This document shows positions 6,835-15,550 of a stretch of 64,000 nucleotides of DNA, piece by piece. Within the stretch, counting starts at the first letter, position 1. Each line of letters starts with the position of its first letter. Origin of the DNA: Brevundimonas sp. Root1279 (GTDB lineage Bacteria > Pseudomonadota > Alphaproteobacteria > Caulobacterales > Caulobacteraceae); NCBI RefSeq assembly GCF_001425945.1, contig NZ_LMEB01000001.1, forward strand, positions 434,001 to 498,000. The letters run 5' to 3'. Both the position numbers and the translations under genes were made by a program. The notes under the pieces were generated by a model, which made no database searches, was not told the origin of the DNA, and was given only the letters and a program-made list of their open reading frames with translations.

Positions 6835-9699
6835 CTAGTCCGCCTTGAGGAACGCGCCAACAAGCTCGACGGCTTCCGCCAACCCCATTCGGATCACCTC
6901 GGTTCCCGGCGGCAGGCTGGCGAACAGGCGGGTGGGGCAGGCGGCGTCCAGCATGACGAAGACGCCCTTGTCGTCGCCGCGCCGGATCAGCCGCCCGAAG
7001 GCCTGGGCCATGCGGGCGCGGGCCAGGGCGTCGTCATAGCCGCGGCCCGACGCGCCTTCGCCGCCGAAGCGGGCCCGGCGCGCCTTGTGCAGCAGGTCCG
7101 GACGCGGCCACGGCACCCGGTCGAAGGCGAGGATGCGCAACGATCGGCCCGGCACGTCGACGCCATCGCGGACCGCGTCGGTGCCGAGCAAACAGCTGTC
7201 CTGCTCGGCGCGGAAGACGTCGACCAGGGCGCCGACCTCGAGGGGATCGACGTGCTGGGCGTAGAGCGGGATGCCGTGTTTCGCGAGGTCGGGGCCGAGC
7301 CGTTCGTAGACCGTCTTCAGCCGGCGGATGGCGGTGAACAGGCCCAGGCCCCCACCGCCCGCGGCCAGAAACAGCTCGCGCATCGCCGCCGCGATCTGGC
7401 GCGGGTCGTCCTTGACCAGATCGTTGACGACGATGACCCGGCTGTTGGCGGCGTAGTCGAACGGACTCTCGACCTTCAGGGTCCGCGCCGGCTCGATCAG
7501 CCGCGCCGCGCCGGTGCGCATCCGGGCAAGGTCGAAGGGATCGTCCGACATCGGATCGGACAGGGTGGCCGAGGTCACCAGCACCCCGTGCGAGGGCATG
7601 ACCACGGCGGCCTCCAGCGGCACGGTCGGGTCGATCCAGTGGCGGCGCAGGGCGACGTCGTGGATGCGGCCGAAGGCGGCCTCGGCGCTGAGCCAGTCGA
7701 CGAAGTCGGGGTCGGCCTCGCCGGTGTCGCTGTCCAGCGCCGCCAGCATCGAGCGCCAACCCGGCAGCGTCATCCGCGCCCGGCGGTCCAGGCCGCGCAG
7801 GGCCCCTTCGATCCGCGCCCGCGACGATCCGTCCAGCTCGACGGACTCGTCGTCGAGGATGTCCTCCAGGTGCCGCGACAGGGCCAGCAGCGGGGCCTCG
7901 ATGCCGGCCAGGGCCTTGGCCGCCTCGCGCGCCGCCTCGAGCACCGGGTCGGTGACCGGGCGCAGGCTGCACTCCATGCCGAACTCGATGCCGCCGGGCG
8001 ACGACCCCTCGCTCGTCCTTGCACGGAGTTGCTCCAGCGCGGCCACGAGGAAGCGCTCGATCGGCCCGATCGGATTGACCTCGCCCGAGGCCGGGGCGAC
8101 GCGGCCCGAGACGCCCTCGCCGGGCAGCTGGGCCGCCGCGTGCATGGCGTCCTGCAGGGCTTTGCGCGCCGCTTCGTTGTCGGCGCACAGGTCGCCGAGG
8201 CGCTGCTCCAGCCCGCGCCCGCGCCGGCCGCGCCCCTCGGGGCCGCGGATCCAGCGGCGCAGCTCCGCCGCCTCCTGGCCCGACAGGCAGGCCGAGAAGG
8301 CGCTGTCGGCGGCGTCGAACAGGTGGTGGCCCTCGTCGAAGACGATGCGCTTGAGGGCGGCCGTCTCGCCGTCCTGCTTCAGGCCGCGGGCCGAGCGGGC
8401 GCCGTCGAAGGCGGCCTGGGTCATGACCAGGGCGTGGTTGGCCACGACCAGGTCGGCGCGGCGGCTGGCCCGGATGGTCTTCTCGACGAAACAGGTGCGG
8501 TAGTGGGGGCAGGCGGCGTGGACGCATTCGCCGCGCCGGTCGACCAGGTTGGCGGCGCTGGCCTGGTGGCTCGAGGCGGTGGCGAACAGGCCGGGCAGCC
8601 AGCCGGGATAGTCGCCGCCGGTCATGTCGCCGTCGCGGCTATGCAGGGCCCAGCGCCCGGCCAGGGCCAGGCCGATGACGTCGCCGTTCCCCAGCTGGGC
8701 CGCCTGCACCATCTCCTGCAGGTTCAGCAGGCAGAGATAGTTCTCGCGTCCCTTGCGGACCACGGCCTTCCTCTTGCGCTCGACCGGATCGGGCCAGAGG
8801 CTGGCGCTCTCGCGATCGATCTGGCGCTGCAGGGCGCGGGTGTAGGTCGAGACCCAGGCGGCCCCCTGGTTGCGCTCGGCCCACAGGCTGGCCGGCGCCA
8901 GATAGCCCAGGGTCTTGCCGGTGCCCGTGCCCGCCTCGGCCAGCAGGACGCGCGGACGGCCCTCCTCGTTGCGCGGCGAGAAGGCGTAGGCGGCCTCGGC
9001 GGCGTAGTCGGATTGGGTCGGGCGGGTCTCGTCCAGGCCTGAGGCCTGCAGCAGCTTCTCCAGCCGGATGCGGGCGCTCTCGGAGTCCACCGGCGCCGAA
9101 CCGGCCTCGCCGCGCGGCGCTTCGTCCTCCCACTCGGCCAGGCGCGACCAGACGTCCATGCCCGAGCCGCGGTGCTGGCGGGCGCGCAGCGGGTGGTGCT
9201 GCAGGGCGCCCGAGACCCGCCAGGCCCAGCTCCAGCCCGCCCGGGCCAGGGTCTCGTTGAGGGTGTAGGCGTCCTCTCGATGCGGATAGGCCGGATCGGA
9301 CAGCTCGCGCAGCAGTCCGTCGGCGGCGGCGCGCAGGGCGGTCGCCTGGGCCTCGGCCCCCTTCGGCTCCTCCAGCCCCATGGCCAGGGCCAGGCCGGTC
9401 GGGGAGGGGGCGCAGAACCGGGCCGGGCGCACGAAGGCGAACAGCTCCAGCACGTCCAGCATCTCGTTCGAACGCGGCGGCGGCGCGAGGCCCAGCCGAC
9501 GCGCGGTCAGCGAGGCGTGGGCGACCAGCGCGGGCGCGGTGGTGAAGGCCCCCTCGGCGGCGCCGCGGCCGATCTTGCGCGCGCCCTCGTCGTCGCAGAT
9601 CGCCCCCGCGCCCGGGGGCACGGCCAGCGCCGGCGGCAGCACGAGCCAGGGCTCGGCGCCGGTCAGGCTGGCGGAGGCGGTGAGGGAGTCGACGGACAC
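6835..9699 (-). CDS. DinG/Rad3-type ATP-dependent DNA helicase
   Basis: A 954-residue superfamily 2 helicase of the XPD/DinG class. Walker A is AEAGTGTGKTLGYLAP and the DEAH-like box is DEGHH. Four cysteines between them (ENYLCLL, then CVHAACPHYRTC) fit an XPD-type [4Fe-4S] domain. The C-terminal helicase motifs include AFGRLIRRGDDKG. The first 200 residues are an extra N-terminal region before the helicase core. Such enzymes unwind damaged or structured DNA 5' to 3'. The start is a GTG. A 16-bp motif close to an alphaproteobacterial LexA box lies 27-42 bases upstream (9726-9741), which suggests SOS control. Confidence 0.9.
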   Translation of the reverse strand: MSVDSLTASASLTGAEPWLVLPPALAVPPGAGAICDDEGARKIGRGAAEGAFTTAPALVAHASLTARRLGLAPPPRSNEMLDVLELFAFVRPARFCAPSPTGLALAMGLEEPKGAEAQATALRAAADGLLRELSDPAYPHREDAYTLNETLARAGWSWAWRVSGALQHHPLRARQHRGSGMDVWSRLAEWEDEAPRGEAGSAPVDSESARIRLEKLLQASGLDETRPTQSDYAAEAAYAFSPRNEEGRPRVLLAEAGTGTGKTLGYLAPASLWAERNQGAAWVSTYTRALQRQIDRESASLWPDPVERKRKAVVRKGRENYLCLLNLQEMVQAAQLGNGDVIGLALAGRWALHSRDGDMTGGDYPGWLPGLFATASSHQASAANLVDRRGECVHAACPHYRTCFVEKTIRASRRADLVVANHALVMTQAAFDGARSARGLKQDGETAALKRIVFDEGHHLFDAADSAFSACLSGQEAAELRRWIRGPEGRGRRGRGLEQRLGDLCADNEAARKALQDAMHAAAQLPGEGVSGRVAPASGEVNPIGPIERFLVAALEQLRARTSEGSSPGGIEFGMECSLRPVTDPVLEAAREAAKALAGIEAPLLALSRHLEDILDDESVELDGSSRARIEGALRGLDRRARMTLPGWRSMLAALDSDTGEADPDFVDWLSAEAAFGRIHDVALRRHWIDPTVPLEAAVVMPSHGVLVTSATLSDPMSDDPFDLARMRTGAARLIEPARTLKVESPFDYAANSRVIVVNDLVKDDPRQIAAAMRELFLAAGGGGLGLFTAIRRLKTVYERLGPDLAKHGIPLYAQHVDPLEVGALVDVFRAEQDSCLLGTDAVRDGVDVPGRSLRILAFDRVPWPRPDLLHKARRARFGGEGASGRGYDDALARARMAQAFGRLIRRGDDKGVFVMLDAACPTRLFASLPPGTEVIRMGLAEAVELVGAFLKAD

Positions 9700-9725
9700 G
9701 GGCCCTAGATAGCGGGTCCTACGGG

Positions 9726-9741
9726 GAAACGGAACGGGAAC
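9726..9741 (-). promoter_or_regulatory. Putative LexA-type (SOS) operator upstream of the DinG-like helicase
   Basis: Read toward the helicase gene, the sequence is GTTCCCGTTCCGTTTC. It matches the alphaproteobacterial LexA pattern GTTC-N7-GTTC at seven of eight conserved bases (GTTC-CCGTTCC-GTTT). The identical 16 bases occur upstream of the second helicase gene at 11561-11576. A -10-like TATCTA lies between it and the GTG start. Confidence 0.5.
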
Positions 9742-9774
9742 GAACTGCCTGTCAGTATCAAAGGGAGGTCAGTG

Positions 9775-10617
9775 CTAACTGGCTCGAACGTGTTTGTTTG
9801 CCACGGTCAGACGTACCTCGCCGTCTCGTATCTTTTCGCCGCGAACGTATCCGCGAAAAATCGTCCGACGAAATCGCCCGAATATGTCGCGGTAGGAGAT
9901 ATAGCCCGCAAGCCCGAAACCCCACTTGCCTGTCTCGAACCCATTGATCTGATCTTGGGTCAACGGCTCGCCAGTATCTGGGAAATCTATCCAGGCTTCT
10001 TGGCCTGCTCCAAACGTGGCACGCGAAACTTCGAGCGGAACATGGAGGCCATGCAATTTCGTCTGAGTTGGATCGGGATCGGTAAAGAACACCATACGGG
10101 TGATCACAGCGTGCGCAGGGGTCTGGCCAGCATTCTTCGTTACAAACTGGGCTTTAGGAATTTGACCGGGGCGCATGTCCACCACGCGAAGCGAACCGAC
10201 ATGAATGTAGGCTCGAAGCTGCGCTAGGGCTGAATCCCGTGTGACCTTGACTGCGTCTCTTGCTGCGTCAGTTGCTTTGGCAGATTCACTCACCGCCCTT
10301 CTGGTCTCAATCAGAGTCCATCGAATGTAGAGCAGTCCGCCGAGCGTGAGTAACAGCTGGAGACCGGCGACCGCGACCATGGTCCACTGGGCCGCCAAGT
10401 CTGATCTAGCCAAAGAGTTTGCCGCCGGTTCTGGTCGGTCGTGGTCAGATCTCCCGACGGCCTCCACTTCAGCCGGGCTGAATGGGGCTTCTTGATAGGT
10501 GGTCGCGCTGTCGGGCGGGGGACGCTTGAACGCGATTGATCCATTCGCGTGTTGGGCGGAGCCGCCCAACGCGACTGCCAACGCTGCGCCGCAGATTAAT
10601 CGAAGATGTTGCCCCAT
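9775..10617 (-). CDS. Hypothetical membrane-anchored protein, lower GC than neighbours
   Basis: A 280-residue protein I do not recognise by name. It has an N-terminal hydrophobic segment that could be a signal peptide (LICGAALAVALGGSAQHANG), a membrane helix near residues 80-100 (VAVAGLQLLLTLGGLLYIRW), an Ala/Arg/Asp-rich helix (about 103-135) and a beta-rich C-terminal half. This layout is common in accessory genes of islands and prophages. Base composition is about 55% GC against roughly 70% around it, which suggests acquisition. It is in the same direction as, and 68 bases downstream of, the MBL gene. Confidence 0.6.
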   Translation of the reverse strand: MGQHLRLICGAALAVALGGSAQHANGSIAFKRPPPDSATTYQEAPFSPAEVEAVGRSDHDRPEPAANSLARSDLAAQWTMVAVAGLQLLLTLGGLLYIRWTLIETRRAVSESAKATDAARDAVKVTRDSALAQLRAYIHVGSLRVVDMRPGQIPKAQFVTKNAGQTPAHAVITRMVFFTDPDPTQTKLHGLHVPLEVSRATFGAGQEAWIDFPDTGEPLTQDQINGFETGKWGFGLAGYISYRDIFGRFRRTIFRGYVRGEKIRDGEVRLTVANKHVRAS

Positions 10618-10685
10618 TCACCCGATCAAAGGTCGGAATCCACCAAGATGCAACGACGGGGTGGATCGAACGGGCGGACCAGGCG

Positions 10686-11492
10686 TCAATCCAACGACCC
10701 CGCCTTGATGTTCGCCCGCAGCGCCGGCTCCAGCAGCTTCGGCGGCGGCAGGGTCGCGTCCCGCGCGCTGCGCATGGCGACGAAGTCGGCTTCGAGCTTG
10801 CCGCCGCCGACATGGATGTTTCCGTCGCGCTCGGCGGCGATCGTGGTCTCCCAGGCGAAGTGGTCGCGGCCCTCCTTGGGCAGGTAGTCGTGGCCGACGA
10901 AGACGCGGGTCTCGCCGGGCAGGGCGAGCAGGCGCTGGATCGAGCGGTACAGGGTGGTGGCGTCGCCGCCGGGGAAGTCGGCGCGGGCGGTGCCGAAGTC
11001 GGGCATGAACAGGGTGTCGCCGACGAAGACCGCGTCGCCGATGCGGTAGCTGACGCAGGCCGGGGTGTGGCCCGGGGTGTGCATCACCTCGACCTCCAGC
11101 TCGCCCAGGTCGAAGCGCTCGCCGTCGTCGAAGCGGCGGTCGAAGACGTCCGGCTCGGGGGTCGGCTGGTCGAAGCGTTGAGCGAAGGTCTCCTGCACCT
11201 CGACGATGCGCCGGCCGACGCCGATCGGGGCGCCGGTCTCGCTGCGCAGGCGATCGGCGGCGGACAGGTGGTCGGCGTGGGCGTGGGTGTCGAGGATCCA
11301 TTTCAGGTTCAGGTCGTGGCCGCGCAGGGCGGCGATGACCTTGTCCATGGCGGTGGTCGAGATCGCTTCGGTCGCGGCGTCATAGTCGAGCACGGGATCG
11401 ATGATGGCCGCGTCGCCCGTCGCCGGATCGCTGACCAGATAGGTCACCGTATTGGTGCCGTCGTGGAAGAAGGCCTGAACGGTCGGGGACAT
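10686..11492 (-). CDS. MBL-fold hydrolase, persulfide dioxygenase (ETHE1/Blh) type
   Basis: A 268-residue metallo-beta-lactamase-fold protein. The metal-binding motif THAHADH is followed by further ligands in HTPGHTPAC, the Asp in FVGDTLFMPD and the His in FVGHDYLP. The spacing and the LFMPDFGTARADFPGGD segment match the ETHE1/Blh persulfide-dioxygenase group rather than glyoxalase II. These enzymes oxidise glutathione persulfide to sulfite with non-heme iron. It is divergent from the Lhr-like helicase, and the 100-base gap contains a LexA-like motif. The rhodanese at 15.5 kb and the TauE/SafE exporter at 1.9 kb would fit sulfur chemistry but are not in the same operon. Confidence 0.85.
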   Translation of the reverse strand: MSPTVQAFFHDGTNTVTYLVSDPATGDAAIIDPVLDYDAATEAISTTAMDKVIAALRGHDLNLKWILDTHAHADHLSAADRLRSETGAPIGVGRRIVEVQETFAQRFDQPTPEPDVFDRRFDDGERFDLGELEVEVMHTPGHTPACVSYRIGDAVFVGDTLFMPDFGTARADFPGGDATTLYRSIQRLLALPGETRVFVGHDYLPKEGRDHFAWETTIAAERDGNIHVGGGKLEADFVAMRSARDATLPPPKLLEPALRANIKAGSLD

Positions 11493-11560
11493 GGCGGACC
11501 TCTTTGGACGAGCGATGATACCGCCGCGCGTCCGCTCGCGACAACGTCGCCGCGGCAGGT

Positions 11561-11576
11561 GAAACGGAACGGGAAC
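11561..11576 (+). promoter_or_regulatory. Putative LexA-type (SOS) operator upstream of the Lhr-like helicase
   Basis: GAAACGGAACGGGAAC, identical to the reverse complement of the motif read toward the DinG-like gene at 9726-9741. It lies 17-32 bases before the GTG start and just before a -10-like TTATAG (11580-11585), so a bound repressor would block the promoter. Seven of eight positions match GTTC-N7-GTTC. Confidence 0.5.
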
Positions 11577-11592
11577 ATGTTATAGGCCATCC

Positions 11593-14130
11593 GTGACGAC
11601 CGCCGTTCCCGCAAAGCTTCCGCCCCTCTTCGCCGACTGGTTCGCCTCGCGCGGCTGGGCGCCGCGGCGTCACCAGCTGGAGATGATCTCGGCGGCCGAG
11701 GCCGGCTCGCACGCCCTGCTCGTCGCCCCCACCGGCGGGGGCAAGACCCTGGCCGGCTTCCTGCCGTCGCTGGTCGAGCTGGCCGAGCGCGGGCCCAAGC
11801 CGGCGACCGGGCCGGGCTCGGGCGTGCACACCCTGTATCTGTCGCCGCTCAAGGCCCTGACCACCGACGTGGAGCGCAACCTGATGACCCCGATCCGCGA
11901 GATCGGGCTGAACATCCACGTCGAGAGCCGCACCGGGGATACGAAGCAGTCGAAGAAGCAGCGCCAGCGCGACTTCCCCCCGGACATCCTGCTGACCACG
12001 CCGGAGCAACTGGCCCTGTTCTGCGCCTGGGACGGCGCCCGCGCCTATTTCGCCGACCTGAAATGCGTCGTGCTGGACGAGGTGCATGCGATCTGGAGCG
12101 GCAAGCGGGGGGATCTGCTGTCGCTGGGCCTCGGTCGGCTGGAGCAGTTCGCGCCGGCGATGCGGCGGGTGGCGCTGTCGGCGACGGTCGACGATCCGGG
12201 GATGATCGCGGACTGGCTCAGCCCTGATCCTTCTCCCCTCGGGGGAGAAGGGGTGCGGATCGTGAAGGGCGATCCCGGCGCCCCTCCCGTCGTCGACGTC
12301 CTGGTCTCCGAGGGCCACGTGCCCTGGGCGGGGCACACGGGCCAGCACGCCATTCCGGAGGTCTATGAGGCCATCAAGCGCTCGGGCATGACGCTGATCT
12401 TCGTCAACACGCGCTGGCAGGCCGAGTTCGTGTTCCAGTCGCTGTGGACCATCAACGACGACAACCTGCCGATCGGCCTGCACCACGGCTCGCTGGCGGC
12501 CGAGCAGAGGCGCAAGGTTGAGGCGGCCATGGCGCGGGGCGACCTGAGGGCGGTGGTCTGCACTTCGACGCTGGATCTCGGCATCGACTGGGGCGACGTC
12601 GACCTGGTCATTCAGCTGGCCGCGCCCAAGGGGGCCTCGCGGCTGGTGCAGCGGATCGGCCGGGCCAACCACCGGCTCGACGAGCCGTCGCGCGCCCTGA
12701 TGGTCCCGGCCAGCCGGTTCGAGATGCTGGAGTGCCAGGCGGCGCGCGAGGCGGTGGCCGAGAACGCCTTCGACTGGGAGCCGGTGCACACCGGCACGCT
12801 CGACACCCTGGCCCAGCATGTCCTCGGCTGCGCCTGCTCCGAGCCGTTCCGAATGGAGGATCTGTTCGCCGAGATCACCGGCTGCGGTCCCTACCGGGGC
12901 CTGAGCTGGGAGCAGTTCGAGGAGGTCGTCGATTTCGTCGCCACCGGCGGCTATGCGCTGCGCACCTATGACCGGTTCGCCCGCATCGTCCGCGACCGGC
13001 AGGGGCGCTGGAAGGTCCGCAATGCGGCGACGGCCCAGCGTCATCGCATGAACGTCGGGACCATCGTGGCGGCCGCCACGCTGAACGTCCGGGTCGCCTC
13101 GCGCCGGGCCGGCGGGAAGGCCCTGGTCGGAGGGCGCAAGGTCGGCGAGGCGGAGGAGAGCTATTTCGAGCAGATGACGCCGGGCGACACCTTCATCTTC
13201 GCCGGCCAGGTCTGGGCCTTCCAGGGCATCGCGGGCATGGACGCCCTGGTCAGCCACGCCCAGGACAAGGACCCCAAGATCCCGTCGTGGGGCGGGTCGA
13301 AATTCCCCATGTCGACGTCGCTGGCCGACCGGGTGCGGGCCATGGTCCAGGATCGCGACCACTGGCGCGTCCTGCCGCCCGACGTTCAGGAGTGGCTGGA
13401 GCTGCAGGAGACGCGCTCGGTCATCCCGGCGGCGGACACCATGCTGGTCGAGACCTTCCCGCGGGGGGCGCGGCATTTCATGGTCGCCTATCCGTTCGAG
13501 GGCTCGCTGGCCCACACGACCCTGGCCATGCTGCTCACCCGGCGGCTGGACCGGCTCGGCGTCGGGCCGCTGGGCTTCGTCTGCACCGACTATTCCCTGG
13601 CCATCTGGTCGATCCGGCCGATGGACGGCCTCGACCTCGGCGCCCTGTTCGAGCCGGACATGCTGGGCGACGACCTGGAGACCTGGCTCGACGAGAGCTT
13701 CATGATGAAGCGCACCTTCCGCAATTGCGCCCTCATCTCCGGCTTGATCGAGCGCCGCCAGCCGGGCGCCGAGAAGAGCGGCCGGCAGGTGACCTTCTCG
13801 ACCGACCTGATCTACGACGTGCTCCGCCGCCACCAGCCCGACCACCTGCTGCTCAAGACCGCCCGGGCCGACGCCGCCTCGGGCATGCTGGACGTCGCCC
13901 GGCTCGGCCAGATGCTGATGCGGATCCAGGGCGCGATCCGCCATGTCCATCTGGAGCGGCCCTCACCCTTCTGCGTGCCGGTGCTGGTCCAGATCGGCCG
14001 CGAGCGGGTCGGCGGCGGCCAGGCGGCGGAGATGATCCTCGACGCCTCGGCCTATGGCTTCGACGAGGCCGACCTGATCGCCGAGGTGATGAGCGACGCC
14101 CCGCCCGCCCTGATGGGAGCGGCCCAGTGA
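11593..14130 (+). CDS. Ligase-associated DNA-damage-response DEXH helicase (Lhr-like)
   Basis: An 845-residue superfamily 2 helicase starting at GTG. Walker A is APTGGGKT (residues 45-52), the DEXH box is DEVH (162-165), and motif VI is in QRIGRANHR. The C-terminal half carries the winged-helix and DEAD-associated regions of Lhr-type helicases. The family is the bacterial helicase found with an ATP-dependent DNA ligase, an exonuclease and a phosphoesterase; here only the phosphoesterase PdeM follows, overlapping by GTGA. Residues about 210-219 (SPDPSPLGGEG) are encoded by a palindromic repeat (12229-12251) that appears inserted in frame. A LexA-like motif sits just upstream. Confidence 0.92.
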   Translation: MTTAVPAKLPPLFADWFASRGWAPRRHQLEMISAAEAGSHALLVAPTGGGKTLAGFLPSLVELAERGPKPATGPGSGVHTLYLSPLKALTTDVERNLMTPIREIGLNIHVESRTGDTKQSKKQRQRDFPPDILLTTPEQLALFCAWDGARAYFADLKCVVLDEVHAIWSGKRGDLLSLGLGRLEQFAPAMRRVALSATVDDPGMIADWLSPDPSPLGGEGVRIVKGDPGAPPVVDVLVSEGHVPWAGHTGQHAIPEVYEAIKRSGMTLIFVNTRWQAEFVFQSLWTINDDNLPIGLHHGSLAAEQRRKVEAAMARGDLRAVVCTSTLDLGIDWGDVDLVIQLAAPKGASRLVQRIGRANHRLDEPSRALMVPASRFEMLECQAAREAVAENAFDWEPVHTGTLDTLAQHVLGCACSEPFRMEDLFAEITGCGPYRGLSWEQFEEVVDFVATGGYALRTYDRFARIVRDRQGRWKVRNAATAQRHRMNVGTIVAAATLNVRVASRRAGGKALVGGRKVGEAEESYFEQMTPGDTFIFAGQVWAFQGIAGMDALVSHAQDKDPKIPSWGGSKFPMSTSLADRVRAMVQDRDHWRVLPPDVQEWLELQETRSVIPAADTMLVETFPRGARHFMVAYPFEGSLAHTTLAMLLTRRLDRLGVGPLGFVCTDYSLAIWSIRPMDGLDLGALFEPDMLGDDLETWLDESFMMKRTFRNCALISGLIERRQPGAEKSGRQVTFSTDLIYDVLRRHQPDHLLLKTARADAASGMLDVARLGQMLMRIQGAIRHVHLERPSPFCVPVLVQIGRERVGGGQAAEMILDASAYGFDEADLIAEVMSDAPPALMGAAQ
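12229..12251. repeat. Palindromic repeat inside the helicase coding sequence
   Basis: A perfect 10-base inverted repeat, CCTTCTCCCC and GGGGAGAAGG, separated by three bases (TCG). It is in frame within the Lhr-like helicase gene and encodes the Pro/Gly-rich PDPSPLGGEG. It has the look of a dispersed intergenic palindrome rather than of helicase sequence. Confidence 0.7.
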
Positions 14131-14858
14131 ACGCCGCGGTGCGCCTGGCCCTGTCGCCCGCCCGCCACCCCTGCGGCGGCCTGCGCGTGCAGATCGAGGG
14201 CGAGCCCTGCGTGCTGCGCTGCTCGGGCGCCCTGTGGGTGATCAATCACAGGGCCCTGGTCGCCGCCGACCTGCACCTGGAGAAGGGCTCGGCCTTCGCT
14301 GCTCGCGGCCAACTGCTGCCGCCCTACGACAGCCGCGCCACCCTCGACCGGCTGGAGGCCGAGATCGAGGCGCTGCAGCCGGCGTCGGTCATCCTGCTCG
14401 GCGACAGCTTCCATGACTCGAAGTCGATCGGGCGGATGGCCCCGGACGATCGGGCCCGGCTGGACCGACTGGCCCAGGGCCGCGACTGGGTCTGGCTGGA
14501 GGGCAACCACGACATCCGCGCCCTCGCCGGGGCGCTCGACGACCTGCCTGGCGACATCGTCGAGACGATGCAGCTCGGGTCGCTGAACCTGATCCATGAG
14601 CCGCAAGGCCAGCCCCAGGCCGGGGAGGTCGCAGGCCACCTGCACCCCGCCGCCCGCGTCGCCGCCTATGGTCGCAGCGTCCGCCGTCCGTGCTTCGTGA
14701 CCGACGGCCGCCGCGCGGTGCTTCCGGCCTTCGGGGCCTTCACCGGCGGGCTCGACGTGAAGGACCCGGCCATCGCCGGCCTGTTCGAGGACGCACCGCT
14801 GGCCGCGGCGCTCGGTCGGGACAAGGTGCACGCGCTGGCGTGGGACAGCCTACGTTAG
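14127..14858 (+). CDS. pdeM: Ligase-associated DNA-damage-response phosphoesterase/endonuclease
   Basis: A 243-residue calcineurin-type metallophosphoesterase. Metal-binding motifs are visible in order: ADLHLEKG (replacing the usual DxH), LLGDSFHD, WLEGNHD, and GHLHP. The start is a GTG overlapping the helicase stop (GTGA), so the two are translated together. PdeM-type proteins act as nucleases in the ligase-associated repair cluster. The ligase and exonuclease partners are not in this window. Confidence 0.88.
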   Translation: MNAAVRLALSPARHPCGGLRVQIEGEPCVLRCSGALWVINHRALVAADLHLEKGSAFAARGQLLPPYDSRATLDRLEAEIEALQPASVILLGDSFHDSKSIGRMAPDDRARLDRLAQGRDWVWLEGNHDIRALAGALDDLPGDIVETMQLGSLNLIHEPQGQPQAGEVAGHLHPAARVAAYGRSVRRPCFVTDGRRAVLPAFGAFTGGLDVKDPAIAGLFEDAPLAAALGRDKVHALAWDSLR

Positions 14859-14911
14859 CCATAATTCGTCCTCGAATTCCGTGTCAGCTTGGCCGTGGTT
14901 CGGAGGGGCTG

Positions 14912-15550
14912 ATGCTGAGAGCTGCATTTCCACTTGTGGCGCTCGCCGTGGCCGGGGCGGTCTTCACCGGCTTTCTCGGCGAGAGCGCCGAGCCCTATTT
15001 CCCGAAGGCGCTGCAAAGCCAGGCCCTCGACTGCCCCCCGCCAGAGCCGGGTTACGCTCCGTACTCGGTCGACGTGCTGTCCGAGTTCGAGGCGGACTGG
15101 TTCGCTAGCGACCTGAGAGTCCTCCGCGAAAGGCCCCTTTATCCCGCGGCGACGAGCGACGCGCGAACCCTCCGGTTCACCTGGCTGCGCAGCTTCCATC
15201 CCGATGCGGTGATCCGGGTCGACACCGCAGCCGACGGCGCTGCCGTCCTGACCGGCAAGCGTGATGTCGGCGGTGCGGCCTGCACCCCGGACGGCAAGGG
15301 CTGCGAGATCAAGCGGACGCTGTCCGCCAAGGAGATCGTCCGCTTGGAATCCGTCTGGCGCACCGCCGCGGCTGCGCCGCTGCAGGCCTGTCGCGGGGGA
15401 CTAGACGGTGCGCGGTGGATCGTTGAAGGCAGCGGCGGCGGCCGGTACCACTTCACCCAGCGATGGACCCCGCAGGACGGCGACCCGATCCGCGACTTCG
15501 GGCTGACGATGATCGCCCTGTCCGGCTGGACCTTCGACGAGACCTACTGA
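14912..15550 (+). CDS. Hypothetical secreted protein
   Basis: A 212-residue protein with an N-terminal signal peptide or anchor (MLRAAFPLVALAVAGAVFTGF). GGAGGGG lies 3-4 bases before the ATG at 14912, which decides this start over the longer open frame. The mature part has four cysteines, two of them close together (GAACTPDGKGCE), and a Trp-rich C-terminus. I do not recognise the family. Its last 7 bases overlap the end of the convergent rhodanese gene. Confidence 0.6.
   Translation: MLRAAFPLVALAVAGAVFTGFLGESAEPYFPKALQSQALDCPPPEPGYAPYSVDVLSEFEADWFASDLRVLRERPLYPAATSDARTLRFTWLRSFHPDAVIRVDTAADGAAVLTGKRDVGGAACTPDGKGCEIKRTLSAKEIVRLESVWRTAAAAPLQACRGGLDGARWIVEGSGGGRYHFTQRWTPQDGDPIRDFGLTMIALSGWTFDETY

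Noticed and set aside
5221..9042. A 1273-codon plus-strand open frame
   Set aside because: Antisense to the DinG-like helicase, with low-complexity Arg/Gly/Ala composition and no motif.
11380..13950. An 856-codon minus-strand open frame
   Set aside because: Antisense to the Lhr-like helicase, whose motifs are clear.
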